From contig JARHVB010000038.1 in assembly GCA_029222685.1 (NCBI GenBank), positions 24,977-88,976 of the forward strand: a stretch of DNA of 64,000 bases. The letters are read 5' to 3'. The position numbers and the translations under genes were made by a program. Source of the DNA: Terripilifer ovatus. Lineage in GTDB: Bacteria; Pseudomonadota; Alphaproteobacteria; Rhizobiales; Beijerinckiaceae. Under the pieces are notes generated by a model. The model had not been told where the DNA came from and ran no database searches. It was given only the letters and a program-made list of their open reading frames with translations. Positions 1-8,675 of this stretch are shown one piece after another (position 1 is the first letter of the stretch; the number at the start of each line of letters is the position of its first letter).

Positions 1-97
1 GCCAGAGCTTTTCCCATGACAGCGCGAATTGCGCGCCGCGGGCGAGCCGCTCGAGGCGAAGCGTCAGTTTTTCCGGCGGATGCGTCGGGTCCGGCAA
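1..97 (-). CDS. TIGR02302/DUF4175-like protein, N-terminal fragment
   Basis: This is the first 32 codons or so of a minus-strand gene that runs off the left edge. I read a TTG start at 97 because AGGAG lies six bases upstream of it; another in-frame TTG at 103 touches the AGGAG and is less likely. The visible peptide begins PDPTHPPEKLTLRLERLAR and continues into FALSWEKLW, which resembles the N-terminus of the large alphaproteobacterial TIGR02302 membrane proteins that usually follow lysA. The family call rests on this short stretch plus gene order. The function of the family is not established, and nothing more of the gene is in the window. Confidence 0.55.
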   Translation of the reverse strand, partial: MPDPTHPPEKLTLRLERLARGAQFALSWEKLW

Positions 98-110
98 TCG
101 CAACTCCTGA

Positions 111-128
111 ACGCGGCTTCAGCCGCGT
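111..128 (-). other. short perfect hairpin between lysA and the next gene
   Basis: Arms ACGCGGCT and AGCCGCGT are perfectly complementary around a two-base centre. There is no T-tract on either strand, so it is not a classical intrinsic terminator. It sits directly before the AGGAG ribosome site of the leftmost gene, so it could damp read-through or translation. Confidence 0.35.
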
Positions 129-230
129 GTCACCAAGTCAACATGTGCAGGCTAACATGCGTGTTGGCGAAATCATATCAATAGTGGGCGAATGGCGTGA
201 ATGTGTTCGCAACATCGCCTTTGCGAGGCA

Positions 231-1502
231 TTACGCCAGCCAGTCCGGCACCCTGTCGAGGCCGATCAGCTCTTCGTAGCTCTGGCGTGGCCGCACCACG
301 GCCCAGCGGTCGCGCTCGACGAGCACTTCGGGCACCAGCAGGCGCGAATTATAGGTGCCGGCCTGGACCGCGCCATAGGCGCCGGCCGACAGGACCGCCA
401 GCATGTCGCCGGGCTGCAGCGGCGGCAGCTTCCGGTTGAGCGCCAGATAATCGCCGGTCTCGCAGACCGGACCGACCACGTCGGCGGTGATCGTCTCGGC
501 ATGCTTGCCCGGCTCGAGCACCGGCAGGACCCGGTGATAGGCGTGATAGAGCGTCGGCCGGATGAGGTCGTTCATGGCGCCGTCGACGATGACGAAGGTC
601 TTGCCGTCGCCGTGCTTCACATAAAGCACGCTGGTGACGAGCACGCCGGCATTGCCGACGAGAAAGCGGCCCGGCTCGAACACCAGCTTGCAGCCCAGAT
701 TGTGGGTGTGCTTGCGGACCACCGCGGCATATTTTTCCGGGTGCTCTTCGTCGGCGAGATCGTTCCTGCGATAGGCGATGCCGAGGCCGCCGCCGAGATC
801 GACGTGATCGATGGCATGGCCGTCGCTGCGCAGCGTCCGCACGAAGTCGGTCAGAAGCGCGAAGGCTTCGTCGAACGGTTCCATATCGGTGATCTGCGAG
901 CCGATATGCATGTCGATGCCGCTCACCGAGAGACCGGGCATCTGCGCGGCGCGCGCATAAACCTCCCGCGCGTGGATGATCGGAATGCCGAACTTGTTTT
1001 CCGACTTGCCGGTGGAGATCTTTTCGTGCGTCCTGGCGTCGACATTCGGATTGACCCGCAGCGAGATGCGCGCCGTCTGCTTCTTCGATGTTGCGATCTG
1101 CGAGATCGCCTCGAGCTCCGGCTCGGATTCGACGTTGAAGCAGAAGATGCCGACATCGAGCGCCAGCGCGATCTCCGCCGCCGTCTTGCCGACGCCGGAG
1201 AAGGTGATCCTGCTGCCCGGCACGCCGGCGGCAAGCGCGCGGCGCAGCTCGCCTTCGGAGACGACATCCATGCCGGCGCCAAGGCGCGCCAGGGTCTTCA
1301 GGATCGCTTGGTTGGAATTGGCCTTCATGGCGTAGCAGACGAGCGCGTCGGTGCCGGCGAAGGCGCGGGTGAAGGCGTTGTAGCGTTGCGTTATGGCCGC
1401 GGTCGAATAGCAATAGAACGGCGTCGCCACATCCTTTGCGATGTCACGCAGGTCGACGTTCTCGGCGCGCAGCGCGCCGCCGGCATAGTGAAACTCAGTC
1501 AT
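231..1502 (-). CDS. lysA: diaminopimelate decarboxylase
   Basis: LysA decarboxylates meso-diaminopimelate to L-lysine, the last step of lysine synthesis, in the cytoplasm with PLP. The 423-residue length fits the family. The PLP lysine is Lys60 in the motif CYAMKANSNQ, followed by the glycine-rich phosphate-binding region (DLGGGLGI), a HIGSQ motif and the C-terminal active-site block VCETGDYL. I start at the ATG at 1502; the frame opens one codon earlier with TTG, and the upstream ribosome site is weak either way. It lies downstream of argH and a small lipoprotein gene on the same strand, a common order in Hyphomicrobiales, and the three are probably co-transcribed. Confidence 0.96.
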   Translation of the reverse strand: MTEFHYAGGALRAENVDLRDIAKDVATPFYCYSTAAITQRYNAFTRAFAGTDALVCYAMKANSNQAILKTLARLGAGMDVVSEGELRRALAAGVPGSRITFSGVGKTAAEIALALDVGIFCFNVESEPELEAISQIATSKKQTARISLRVNPNVDARTHEKISTGKSENKFGIPIIHAREVYARAAQMPGLSVSGIDMHIGSQITDMEPFDEAFALLTDFVRTLRSDGHAIDHVDLGGGLGIAYRRNDLADEEHPEKYAAVVRKHTHNLGCKLVFEPGRFLVGNAGVLVTSVLYVKHGDGKTFVIVDGAMNDLIRPTLYHAYHRVLPVLEPGKHAETITADVVGPVCETGDYLALNRKLPPLQPGDMLAVLSAGAYGAVQAGTYNSRLLVPEVLVERDRWAVVRPRQSYEELIGLDRVPDWLA

Positions 1503-1601
1503 CAAGCTAAATTCTCAAAGCCAAATTCACCTGGCAGGCAAATTCTCTCGGCGGGCAGATCCTTTTGGGGGCTTGCAGGCCATCCCGCAAAGCAGGTTGC
1601 G

Positions 1602-1841
1602 TCACAGCAGGGGGTCGAGAACGAACGGTTCTTTCGACGGCACGATGACTTTGGGTTTTGACGATGGAGCGCCCGGCGAGAAAGTGGTCGGCGGTGCGTT
1701 CTCGGCGGGACGGGCGGCGGGCGTGGTGCCGCCGGTTGGAACCTCGAGCGCGCCGCGGCGTCCGCAGGCCGACAGGCCGAAGGCGAGGGTGACGGCGAGC
1801 GCCAAAGCCAGATACGGGCGCAGATGCGATCTCGTGTTCAA
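1602..1841 (-). CDS. lptM: small LptM/YifL-like lipoprotein
   Basis: This 79-residue protein has a hydrophobic signal segment at about residues 7-25 and a lipobox LSAC with the lipidated cysteine at 26, followed by GRRG and a proline-rich tail. This is the pattern of the small lipoproteins encoded next to lysA; in E. coli the relative LptM helps assemble the LptD translocon. I place the start at a TTG at 1841 because GGAG lies six bases upstream and this puts the signal peptide at the N-terminus. The frame is open to an ATG at 1925, but that would bury the signal under about 28 extra residues. The family is confident; a function in LptD assembly is inferred. Confidence 0.75.
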   Translation of the reverse strand: MNTRSHLRPYLALALAVTLAFGLSACGRRGALEVPTGGTTPAARPAENAPPTTFSPGAPSSKPKVIVPSKEPFVLDPLL

Positions 1842-1930
1842 TGCAATCTCCGGACTCGGCACGTCTTCTACCTGATGCGGCGGCGATGACGTTGCCGGTG
1901 TTGAATATGCGTCGTTTCGCCGCATGATTG

Positions 1931-3310
1931 CTATCCCAATCTGCCAAGCCAGGCCTGCGCCTGCTGGCGGACGTTTTGCGGCGATGTTCCACCATAAGAC
2001 GTGCGGCTCTCGACCGAGTTGACGACGCCGAGCACAGTGAGGACGTCGGCGGTGATGCGCGGCTCGACGGCCTGCATCTCGGCGAGCGGCAGATCCTCCA
2101 GCCCGACACCTTTCGTCGACGCCAGCTTGACCAGCGAGCCCGTCACGTGATGGGCCTCGCGGAACGGCATTTTCAGGGTGCGCACCAGCCAGTCGGCAAG
2201 ATCGGTCGCGGTCGCATAGCCGGCGCCAGCGGCCGCCTGCATGCGCGCCGTGTCCGGCGTCATGTCGCCTACCATGCCGGTCATCGCGGCGACGCAGAGC
2301 GACAGGGTGTGCAGGGCGTCAAACGTGCCTTCCTTGTCTTCCTGCATGTCCTTGGAATAGGCGAGCGGCAGGCCCTTCATCGTCATCAGCAGCGCATTGA
2401 GCGCGCCGATGACCCTGCCCGTCTTGCCGCGCACCAGTTCGGCGGCATCGGGATTGCGCTTCTGCGGCATGATCGACGAACCGGTGGTGAATTTGTCGGA
2501 CAGGCGCACGAAACCGAACTGCGGCGTCGTCCACAGCACAATTTCCTCGGCGAAGCGCGACAGGTGCACGGCGCAGAGCGCCGCGGCCGACAGGGTCTCG
2601 ATGACGAAATCGCGGTCGGCGACGCTGTCGAGGGAATTAGCGGTCGGCCGGTCGAAGCCGAGCGAGGCGGCGGTCGCCTGGCGATCGATGGGGAACGAGG
2701 TGCCGGCGAGCGCGGCTGCGCCGAGCGGGCATTCGTTCAGCCTGCGCCGGGCATCGGTCAATCTGCCGCGGTCGCGCGCCAGCATCTCCACATAGGCGAG
2801 CAGATGGTGGCCGAAGGTGACCGGCTGGGCCGATTGCAGATGGGTGAAGCCGGGCATGACGGCGGCTGCGAATTCCACCGCCCGGGTCGCGAGCGCCTTC
2901 TGCAAGCCTTTGATCTGGCTGTCGATCTCGTCGATGGCGTCGCGCACCCAGAGGCGGAAGTCGAGCGCCACCTGGTCATTGCGCGAGCGCGCCGTGTGCA
3001 GCCGGCCGGCCGCCGGCCCGATCAGCGCCGCCAGCCGCGATTCGACATTCATATGAATGTCCTCGAGTTCGCGCGAGAACGTGAACGTTCCGGCCTCGAT
3101 TTCGGCTTTTACCTGGTCTAGACCGGTGGAAATCGCCTCGGCGTCGGCATTTGTGAGGATTCCGGCCTTGGCCAACATGGAAACATGCGCTTTCGACCCG
3201 GCAATGTCCTGGGCGGCGAACCGGTAGTCGAAGCCGATCGAAGCGTTGATCTCTTCCATGATGGCGTCGGGGCCGGTCTCGAAGCGGCCGCCCCACATCT
3301 TGTTGCTCAT
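1931..3310 (-). CDS. argH: argininosuccinate lyase
   Basis: ArgH cleaves argininosuccinate to arginine and fumarate, the final step of arginine synthesis. At 459 residues it has the usual length. The fumarase/ASL signature GSSIMPQKRNPD is at residues 277-288, and the catalytic histidine region PGFTHLQ is at 153-159. The N-terminal MWGGRF block is typical. The ATG at 3310 lies on the opposite strand from tlpA, whose start is only about 40 bases away, so the two share a compact divergent promoter region. The gene heads the argH-lptM-lysA group. Confidence 0.97.
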   Translation of the reverse strand: MSNKMWGGRFETGPDAIMEEINASIGFDYRFAAQDIAGSKAHVSMLAKAGILTNADAEAISTGLDQVKAEIEAGTFTFSRELEDIHMNVESRLAALIGPAAGRLHTARSRNDQVALDFRLWVRDAIDEIDSQIKGLQKALATRAVEFAAAVMPGFTHLQSAQPVTFGHHLLAYVEMLARDRGRLTDARRRLNECPLGAAALAGTSFPIDRQATAASLGFDRPTANSLDSVADRDFVIETLSAAALCAVHLSRFAEEIVLWTTPQFGFVRLSDKFTTGSSIMPQKRNPDAAELVRGKTGRVIGALNALLMTMKGLPLAYSKDMQEDKEGTFDALHTLSLCVAAMTGMVGDMTPDTARMQAAAGAGYATATDLADWLVRTLKMPFREAHHVTGSLVKLASTKGVGLEDLPLAEMQAVEPRITADVLTVLGVVNSVESRTSYGGTSPQNVRQQAQAWLGRLG

Positions 3311-3350
3311 GTCACGCCTTTCGGATCAAAACGCACGGGTCAAAACGCAA

Positions 3351-4037
3351 ATGGCTGAACTGGAAAACGACAGGTCCGGCGCCCTCGGCAAAAAGAGCGG
3401 GCCGTGGCGGTCCAGCCGGACTGTCGTGCTCGCGGGCGTCGCCTGCGCCGCCATTGCGGTTGTCCTATACGGGATACTGGCCACCGGCGGCAAGGAAACG
3501 ACGAATTCCGATTGCGGATTGAGCGCCACCGCCATGGCCGACCTGCAGAAACTGGCGCAGGGCCATGTCGCCGGGCTGATGGTATCGAAAAAGCCGCAGC
3601 GTGCCACCGAGATCAGTTTCGACGGGGCGGACGGCACCCGCCGCAGTCTGTCCGACTTTCGTGGCAAGACCGTGCTGTTGAACCTGTGGGCGACCTGGTG
3701 CCTGCCCTGCCGGGCGGAAATGCCGGCCCTCGACCAGCTGCAGGCCAAGCGCGGCGGCAAGGACTTCGAGGTCGTGGCGGTCAATATCGACACCGCCCGG
3801 CTGGAAAAGCGCCAGGCCTTTCTCGACGAGGCCGGGGTGAAGACGCTGGCCTTCTACGCCGACCCGAAGGCGGCGGTGTTCCAGGTGCTGCGCCAGGCCG
3901 GCAAGGTCGTCGGTCTGCCGACGACGATCCTGATCGATTCGCGCGGCTGCGAGCTCGGCGTCATGGCCGGTCCGGCGGAATGGGCCTCCGACGACGCGCT
4001 CTCGCTGATCCAGGCGGCGGCAGGGATAAAGTCCTAG
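3351..4037 (+). CDS. tlpA: TlpA-type membrane-anchored thiol:disulfide oxidoreductase
   Basis: The 228-residue protein has a short cytoplasmic head, one membrane anchor (about residues 24-44) and a periplasmic thioredoxin-like domain with the redox motif WCLPC (Cys117 and Cys120). This is the architecture of TlpA, which reduces periplasmic thiols and in Bradyrhizobium is needed for cytochrome aa3 copper-site maturation. Position beside argH and upstream of sdh supports a respiratory role. I chose the ATG at 3351 because it leaves a short N-terminus before the anchor; an in-frame ATG at 3309 would overlap the argH start, and the ribosome site is poor for both. A repeat hairpin follows the gene. 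Confidence 0.9.
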   Translation: MAELENDRSGALGKKSGPWRSSRTVVLAGVACAAIAVVLYGILATGGKETTNSDCGLSATAMADLQKLAQGHVAGLMVSKKPQRATEISFDGADGTRRSLSDFRGKTVLLNLWATWCLPCRAEMPALDQLQAKRGGKDFEVVAVNIDTARLEKRQAFLDEAGVKTLAFYADPKAAVFQVLRQAGKVVGLPTTILIDSRGCELGVMAGPAEWASDDALSLIQAAAGIKS

Positions 4038-4045
4038 ATTTCGGC

Positions 4046-4106
4046 CCCCATCCTCATCCGACCCTTGCTGCGCAAGGCCACCTTCTCCCGAGGAACGGGA
4101 GAAGGA
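4046..4106. repeat. family D repeat with hairpin (copy 1)
   Basis: This intergenic element carries CATCCTCATCCGACC, a GCTGCGCAAGG block, and a perfect 10-bp stem (CCTTCTCCCG / CGGGAGAAGG at 4081-4090 and 4096-4105). The same layout recurs at 33531-33587, and its hairpin alone recurs at 20815-20839. It lies just after the tlpA stop codon and could limit transcription into sdhC. Confidence 0.75.
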
Positions 4107-4211
4107 AGTGCGCGTCGTCTTGGCACCCGAGGCATGCCGACGGATGCATTGCGCGGTGCACACACTTCGATTACTGAAACCACGACGAATTTCAGACCGA
4201 AGGGGCCCGAC

Positions 4212-4625
4212 ATGGCCGATGCAAATCCCAATCCCATGGCAAACGAAGCGCGGCGGCCGTTGTCGCCGCATCTGCAGGTCTACCGGCTCACCCTGACTAT
4301 GTTTCTGTCTGGCGTGCATCGCGTCACCGGCATGGCGCTTTACCTGGGCACCCTGCTGCTCGCCTGGTGGCTGATCGCCGCCGCCTCGGACGCCAAATCC
4401 TTCGAAACCGTCTCGTGGGTGCTGACCTCCATCATCGGCCGGCTCATCCTGTTCGGATTCACCTGCGCGCTGTTCACCCACATGATGGGCGGCATCCGTC
4501 ACTTCATCTGGGACAGCGGCCGCGGCATGGAACATCCGCAGCGCGAATATCTGGCGCAGATGACGATCTGGGGCGGCCTCATCCTGAGCGTCGTCGTCTG
4601 GATCATTGCCTACGCCGTCCGCTGA
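4212..4625 (+). CDS. sdhC: succinate dehydrogenase cytochrome b556 subunit
   Basis: SdhC is one of the two membrane anchors of complex II and carries the heme b and quinone site with SdhD. This 137-residue protein has the family landmarks SPHLQVYR (18-25) and SGVHRVTG (33-40), the probable heme-ligand histidine in LFTHMMGGIRH (His90), and three hydrophobic helices. The ATG at 4212 gives the normal length; the open frame upstream belongs to the repeat-containing intergenic region. It is the first gene of a tight sdhCDAB operon. Confidence 0.95.
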   Translation: MADANPNPMANEARRPLSPHLQVYRLTLTMFLSGVHRVTGMALYLGTLLLAWWLIAAASDAKSFETVSWVLTSIIGRLILFGFTCALFTHMMGGIRHFIWDSGRGMEHPQREYLAQMTIWGGLILSVVVWIIAYAVR

Positions 4626-4653
4626 GCCGATCTCGCCTTCGGGGAAAATCATC

Positions 4654-5046
4654 ATGACAGACAAATCACCCTCCCTCCGCACGCCCATGGGCAAGGTCCG
4701 CTATCTCGGCTCGGCGCGCTCGGGCACGCGCCACATGATCCACACGCGCCTGACCGCCGCCGCGCTGCTGCCGCTGTCGATCATCTTCGTCGGCATCGTG
4801 CTGTCGCTTGTCGGCAAGGATTACGTCACCGTGCGCGCCACGCTCGGCAATCCGTTCGTCTCGATCGTCATCCTGCTGTTCCTGCTCGCCGGCATCTATC
4901 ACATGATGCTGGGCATGCAGATGATCATCGAGGATTACATCTACGGCGAGCACACCAAGCAATGGTCGCTGATGGCGAACACCTGTTTCGCGATCGCCGT
5001 CGGATTGGCGTGCGCCTATGCGGTGCTGCGTCTGAGTTTCGTCTGA
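4654..5046 (+). CDS. sdhD: succinate dehydrogenase membrane anchor subunit
   Basis: This is the second membrane anchor of complex II (130 residues). It has three predicted membrane helices at about 36-54, 67-90 and 105-128. HMIHTRLTAAALLP precedes the first, and the probable heme-ligand histidine is in the second (IYHMMLGMQ, around His83). The ATG at 4654 lies 28 bases after the sdhC stop and gives the usual length. The gene is followed by sdhA after 41 bases in the same operon. Confidence 0.93.
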   Translation: MTDKSPSLRTPMGKVRYLGSARSGTRHMIHTRLTAAALLPLSIIFVGIVLSLVGKDYVTVRATLGNPFVSIVILLFLLAGIYHMMLGMQMIIEDYIYGEHTKQWSLMANTCFAIAVGLACAYAVLRLSFV

Positions 5047-5087
5047 TCGTCCTTGAGGGCGCGTGATATCTTCGAAAAGGGTAAGCT

Positions 5088-6932
5088 ATGGCCAATTCTG
5101 CGGCAAACGGAGCCGGCAACGGCAAGGCGCCTTCCTATAACGGCAGCGCCTATCCGATCACCGACCACACCTTCGATGTGGTGATCGTCGGCGCCGGCGG
5201 CGCCGGCCTGCGCGCCACGGTCGGCTGTTCGCAGGCTGGTCTGCGCACGGCCTGCATCTCGAAAGTGTTTCCGACGCGCTCGCATACGGTCGCGGCCCAG
5301 GGCGGTATTGCCGCTTCGCTCGGCAATATGAGCCCGGACGACTGGCGCTGGCACATGTATGATACCGTCAAGGGCTCGGACTGGCTCGGCGACCAGGACA
5401 GCATTGAATATCTGGTGCGCAATGCGCCCGCTGCAGTCTACGAGCTGGAACACTGGGGCGTGCCGTTCTCGCGCACCGAAGACGGCAAGATCTATCAGCG
5501 TCCGTTCGGCGGCATGACCACCGAGTTCGGCAAGGGCACGGCGCAGCGCACGTGTGCTGCCGCCGACCGTACCGGTCACGCCATGCTGCACACGCTTTAT
5601 GGCCAGGCGCTGCGCAACAACACTGAATTCTTCATCGAATATTTCGCCATCGATCTGATCATGGATCAGGACGGCCGCTGCCGCGGCGTCGTCTGCATCA
5701 AGATGGACGATGGCACGATCCACCGCTTCCGCTCCAACCTGACGATCCTCGCCACCGGCGGCTACGGCCGCGCCTATTTCTCGGCGACCTCGGCGCACAC
5801 CTGCACCGGAGACGGCAACGCCATGGCGCTGCGCGCCGGTCTGGCTCTCGAAGATATGGAATTCGTCCAATTCCATCCGACAGGAATTTATGGCTCAGGC
5901 TGCCTGATCACCGAAGGCGCGCGCGGCGAAGGCGGCTATGTGACGAATTCGGAAGGCGAGCGCTTCATGGAGCGCTATGCTCCCTCGGCCAAGGATCTCG
6001 CCTCGCGCGACGTCGTCTCGCGCGCCATGACCATCGAGATCCGCGAAGGCCGCGGCGTCGGCAGCAAGAAAGATCACATCTTCCTGCATCTCGAACATCT
6101 CGATCCGAAAGTCCTGCATGAACGCCTGCCGGGCATTTCCGAGAGCGCGCGCATCTTTGCCGGCGTCGACGTGAACAAGGAGCCGATCCCGATCCTGCCG
6201 ACCGTGCATTACAACATGGGCGGCATCCCGACGAATTATCACGGCGAAGTCGTGACCAAGAAGAACGGCGATCCCGATGCGATCATTCCCGGCCTGATGG
6301 CGCTGGGCGAGGCGGCTTGCGTGTCGGTGCACGGCGCCAACCGTCTCGGCTCGAACTCGCTGGTCGATCTTGTGGTGTTCGGCCGCGCCGCCGGCCTGCG
6401 CGCCGCCGAGCTGATCAAGCCCGGCGAGAAACAGGCGGACCTGCCGAAGGATTCGGCCGACCTGGCGCTGTCGCGTCTCGACCGCTTCCGCTGGGCTAAG
6501 GGCGGCACGCCGACGGCGGAGCTGCGCGCCAGGATGCAGGGGACGATGCAATCGAACTGCGCCGTGTTCCGCACCGGCGAGGTTCTCGAAGAAGGCTCGA
6601 AGCTGATCCACGATGTCTGGGGCGGCGTGCAGGACATCGCCATCACCGACCGTTCGCTGATCTGGAATTCCGATCTGATCGAGACTTTGGAATTCGACAA
6701 CCTCATCATCCAGGCGGTGGTGACGATGGATTCCGCCGTCCAGCGCAAGGAAAGCCGTGGCGCGCACGCGCGGGAAGATTTCCCCAACCGCGACGACAAG
6801 GAATGGATGAAGCACACACTGGCGTGGGCCGATGACGAAAACCGCAAGGTCACCATCGATTCACGCCCCGTCCACACCTACACGATGACGAACGAGATCA
6901 GCTACATCGAGCCCAAGGCCCGTGTTTACTAA
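5088..6932 (+). CDS. sdhA: succinate dehydrogenase flavoprotein subunit
   Basis: SdhA oxidises succinate to fumarate with covalently bound FAD. At 614 residues it has the standard length. It shows the dinucleotide motif GAGGAG (35-40), the FAD-attachment motif RSHTVAAQGG with the flavinylated histidine at residue 66, the substrate-site FHPTGI, and the C-terminal GANRLGSNSLVDLVVFGR block. It sits between sdhD and sdhB, separated from sdhB by 32 bases, and acts on the cytoplasmic face of the membrane. Confidence 0.98.
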   Translation: MANSAANGAGNGKAPSYNGSAYPITDHTFDVVIVGAGGAGLRATVGCSQAGLRTACISKVFPTRSHTVAAQGGIAASLGNMSPDDWRWHMYDTVKGSDWLGDQDSIEYLVRNAPAAVYELEHWGVPFSRTEDGKIYQRPFGGMTTEFGKGTAQRTCAAADRTGHAMLHTLYGQALRNNTEFFIEYFAIDLIMDQDGRCRGVVCIKMDDGTIHRFRSNLTILATGGYGRAYFSATSAHTCTGDGNAMALRAGLALEDMEFVQFHPTGIYGSGCLITEGARGEGGYVTNSEGERFMERYAPSAKDLASRDVVSRAMTIEIREGRGVGSKKDHIFLHLEHLDPKVLHERLPGISESARIFAGVDVNKEPIPILPTVHYNMGGIPTNYHGEVVTKKNGDPDAIIPGLMALGEAACVSVHGANRLGSNSLVDLVVFGRAAGLRAAELIKPGEKQADLPKDSADLALSRLDRFRWAKGGTPTAELRARMQGTMQSNCAVFRTGEVLEEGSKLIHDVWGGVQDIAITDRSLIWNSDLIETLEFDNLIIQAVVTMDSAVQRKESRGAHAREDFPNRDDKEWMKHTLAWADDENRKVTIDSRPVHTYTMTNEISYIEPKARVY

Positions 6933-6964
6933 GGCCCGCGTGTACTGATCAGGAGACTGTTGCA

Positions 6965-7744
6965 ATGGTCGAATTCGCACTCCCGAAGAACTCCCGTCCC
7001 ACCGCCGGCAAGATGTGGCCGAAGCCGGCGGGCGCCAAGAACGTCCGCGAGTTCCGCATCTATCGCTGGAACCCCGATGACGGCCAGAACCCGCGCATCG
7101 ATACCTATTTCGTCAACATGGACGATTGCGGGCCGATGGTGCTCGACGCGATTCTGTGGATCAAGAACAAGGTCGATCCGACCCTGACGTTCCGCCGCTC
7201 CTGCCGCGAAGGCATCTGCGGCTCCTGCGCGATGAACATCGACGGCGCCAATACGCTGGCCTGCACGAAAGACATGGGCACCATCAAGGGCACTGTCTCG
7301 ATCTATCCGCTGCCGCACATGCCGGTGGTGAAGGATCTGGTGCCGGACCTGACGCGCTTCTATGCGCAGCATGCCTCGATCGAGCCGTGGCTGAAGACGG
7401 TGACGCCGCAGCCCGAGAAGGAATGGCGGCAGTCGCACGAGGACCGGCTCAAGCTCGACGGCCTCTACGAGTGCATCCTGTGCGCCTGCTGCTCGACATC
7501 GTGCCCGAGCTACTGGTGGAACGGCGACCGCTATCTCGGCCCGGCAGTATTGCTGCAGGCCTATCGCTGGCTGATCGATTCGCGTGACGAAGCGACGGGC
7601 GAACGGCTCGACAATCTGGAAGATCCGTTCCGGCTGTATCGCTGCCATACCATCATGAACTGCGCCAAGACCTGCCCGAAGGGCCTGAACCCGGCGAAGG
7701 CGATCGCCGAGATCAAGAACATGATGGTGGCGCGGCAGAGCTGA
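6965..7744 (+). CDS. sdhB: succinate dehydrogenase iron-sulfur subunit
   Basis: SdhB carries electrons from FAD to quinone through three iron-sulfur centres. The 259-residue sequence shows the [2Fe-2S] cysteines in SCREGICGSCAM (Cys80, 85, 88) and two further cysteine clusters, CILCACCSTSCP and CHTIMNCAKTCPKG, for the [4Fe-4S] and [3Fe-4S] centres. AGGAG lies about ten bases before the ATG. It is the last gene of sdhCDAB; the next gene converges from the other strand with only six bases between, so the operon end is tightly defined. Confidence 0.98.
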   Translation: MVEFALPKNSRPTAGKMWPKPAGAKNVREFRIYRWNPDDGQNPRIDTYFVNMDDCGPMVLDAILWIKNKVDPTLTFRRSCREGICGSCAMNIDGANTLACTKDMGTIKGTVSIYPLPHMPVVKDLVPDLTRFYAQHASIEPWLKTVTPQPEKEWRQSHEDRLKLDGLYECILCACCSTSCPSYWWNGDRYLGPAVLLQAYRWLIDSRDEATGERLDNLEDPFRLYRCHTIMNCAKTCPKGLNPAKAIAEIKNMMVARQS

Positions 7745-7750
7745 CGAAAG

Positions 7751-8386
7751 TCAGCTCGCGGGCTTCAGCCACTTGCGCTGCTGCAGGTCGACCATGGCGA
7801 TGGCGAAGCTGGCGCTGTCCTCCACAATCTCGCGCCACATCGACGCCGGCGAGGCAGCCGTCGGCCTGAAGGCGGCGTCGACCTGGTCGGTCTCGTGCTG
7901 GAGTTCGGCGGCGAATTTTCTGGCGATGCGCTGCATCGGCGTGTTGTGCGGCAGGCAGGTCATGTAAAGCTCGCCGGCGCGGCGGTTGCGCGCCGCCCGC
8001 ACGATCCGCTCCATCAGCTCCGTGCCGACGCCGCGGCCGCGGAACTCCTTCTCGACGCTGAAAGCCGCTTCCGCCGCGCCGCCGAAGGCCAGCGGCAGGC
8101 CGTGGCCGAAGCCGCGCAATTCGCCGGCGCCGCGCAGCACGCCATCGACGAAAAAGCCGTAGATCACGTCGTCCATGCCGAAGCAGCGCTCGGCATAGCT
8201 TGCGAGGAAAGCGTCGGACACGCCCATGCCGAAGCGGTCGTGCCGGCTTTCCGGATCGAGGCGGACGAGATGGTCCTGGAAGCTGTCCTTGTCGGCCGGC
8301 CAGAGGCGGCGGAACTGTTCGCCGGAACGGGGCTCGTAGCGGGTCGGCGGTGTGGCCGGCGCGTCGCGCCAAAATTCATGTTGCAT
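7751..8386 (-). CDS. GNAT-family N-acetyltransferase
   Basis: This 211-residue protein has a GNAT fold signature: the acetyl-CoA pyrophosphate-binding motif is EFRGRGVGTELME, followed by helix and strand elements ending in LYMTCLPHNTPM. The start at 8386 is supported by GAGGAAAT about ten bases upstream. It converges on sdhB and is divergent from zapE. The acceptor substrate cannot be told from sequence, and the neighbours give no clue because they are housekeeping genes. A small-molecule or protein acetyltransferase is equally possible. Confidence 0.85.
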   Translation of the reverse strand: MQHEFWRDAPATPPTRYEPRSGEQFRRLWPADKDSFQDHLVRLDPESRHDRFGMGVSDAFLASYAERCFGMDDVIYGFFVDGVLRGAGELRGFGHGLPLAFGGAAEAAFSVEKEFRGRGVGTELMERIVRAARNRRAGELYMTCLPHNTPMQRIARKFAAELQHETDQVDAAFRPTAASPASMWREIVEDSASFAIAMVDLQQRKWLKPAS

Positions 8387-8675
8387 CGCAATATTTCCTC
8401 TCGCTATCCGTCCGAACCGGCCGCACTGAACCAAAACTCCCGCAAACTCCCCGAAAATCGTGATTACCGTAGACAATTCTTATGTTGCACTGCAAACATG
8501 CGGAAATTATGTCGGATCGCGATTCCCACCTCTCCGGACCCCGGGCTGTGCGAGAGTCACCTTCTTCTGCCGTGCCGGAGATGGCGTGGCGGTTCAGGCT
8601 TGCGCTTGACGGCAGCGACCCGCTACTGACGGGTCAGAACCTGCTCGCGATCGTCCCGGGCATTCCTGAAAAGAC

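Noticed and set aside
201..1661. 486-codon open frame antisense to lysA
   Set aside because: Overlaps lysA throughout; His/Arg/Asp-rich shadow translation.
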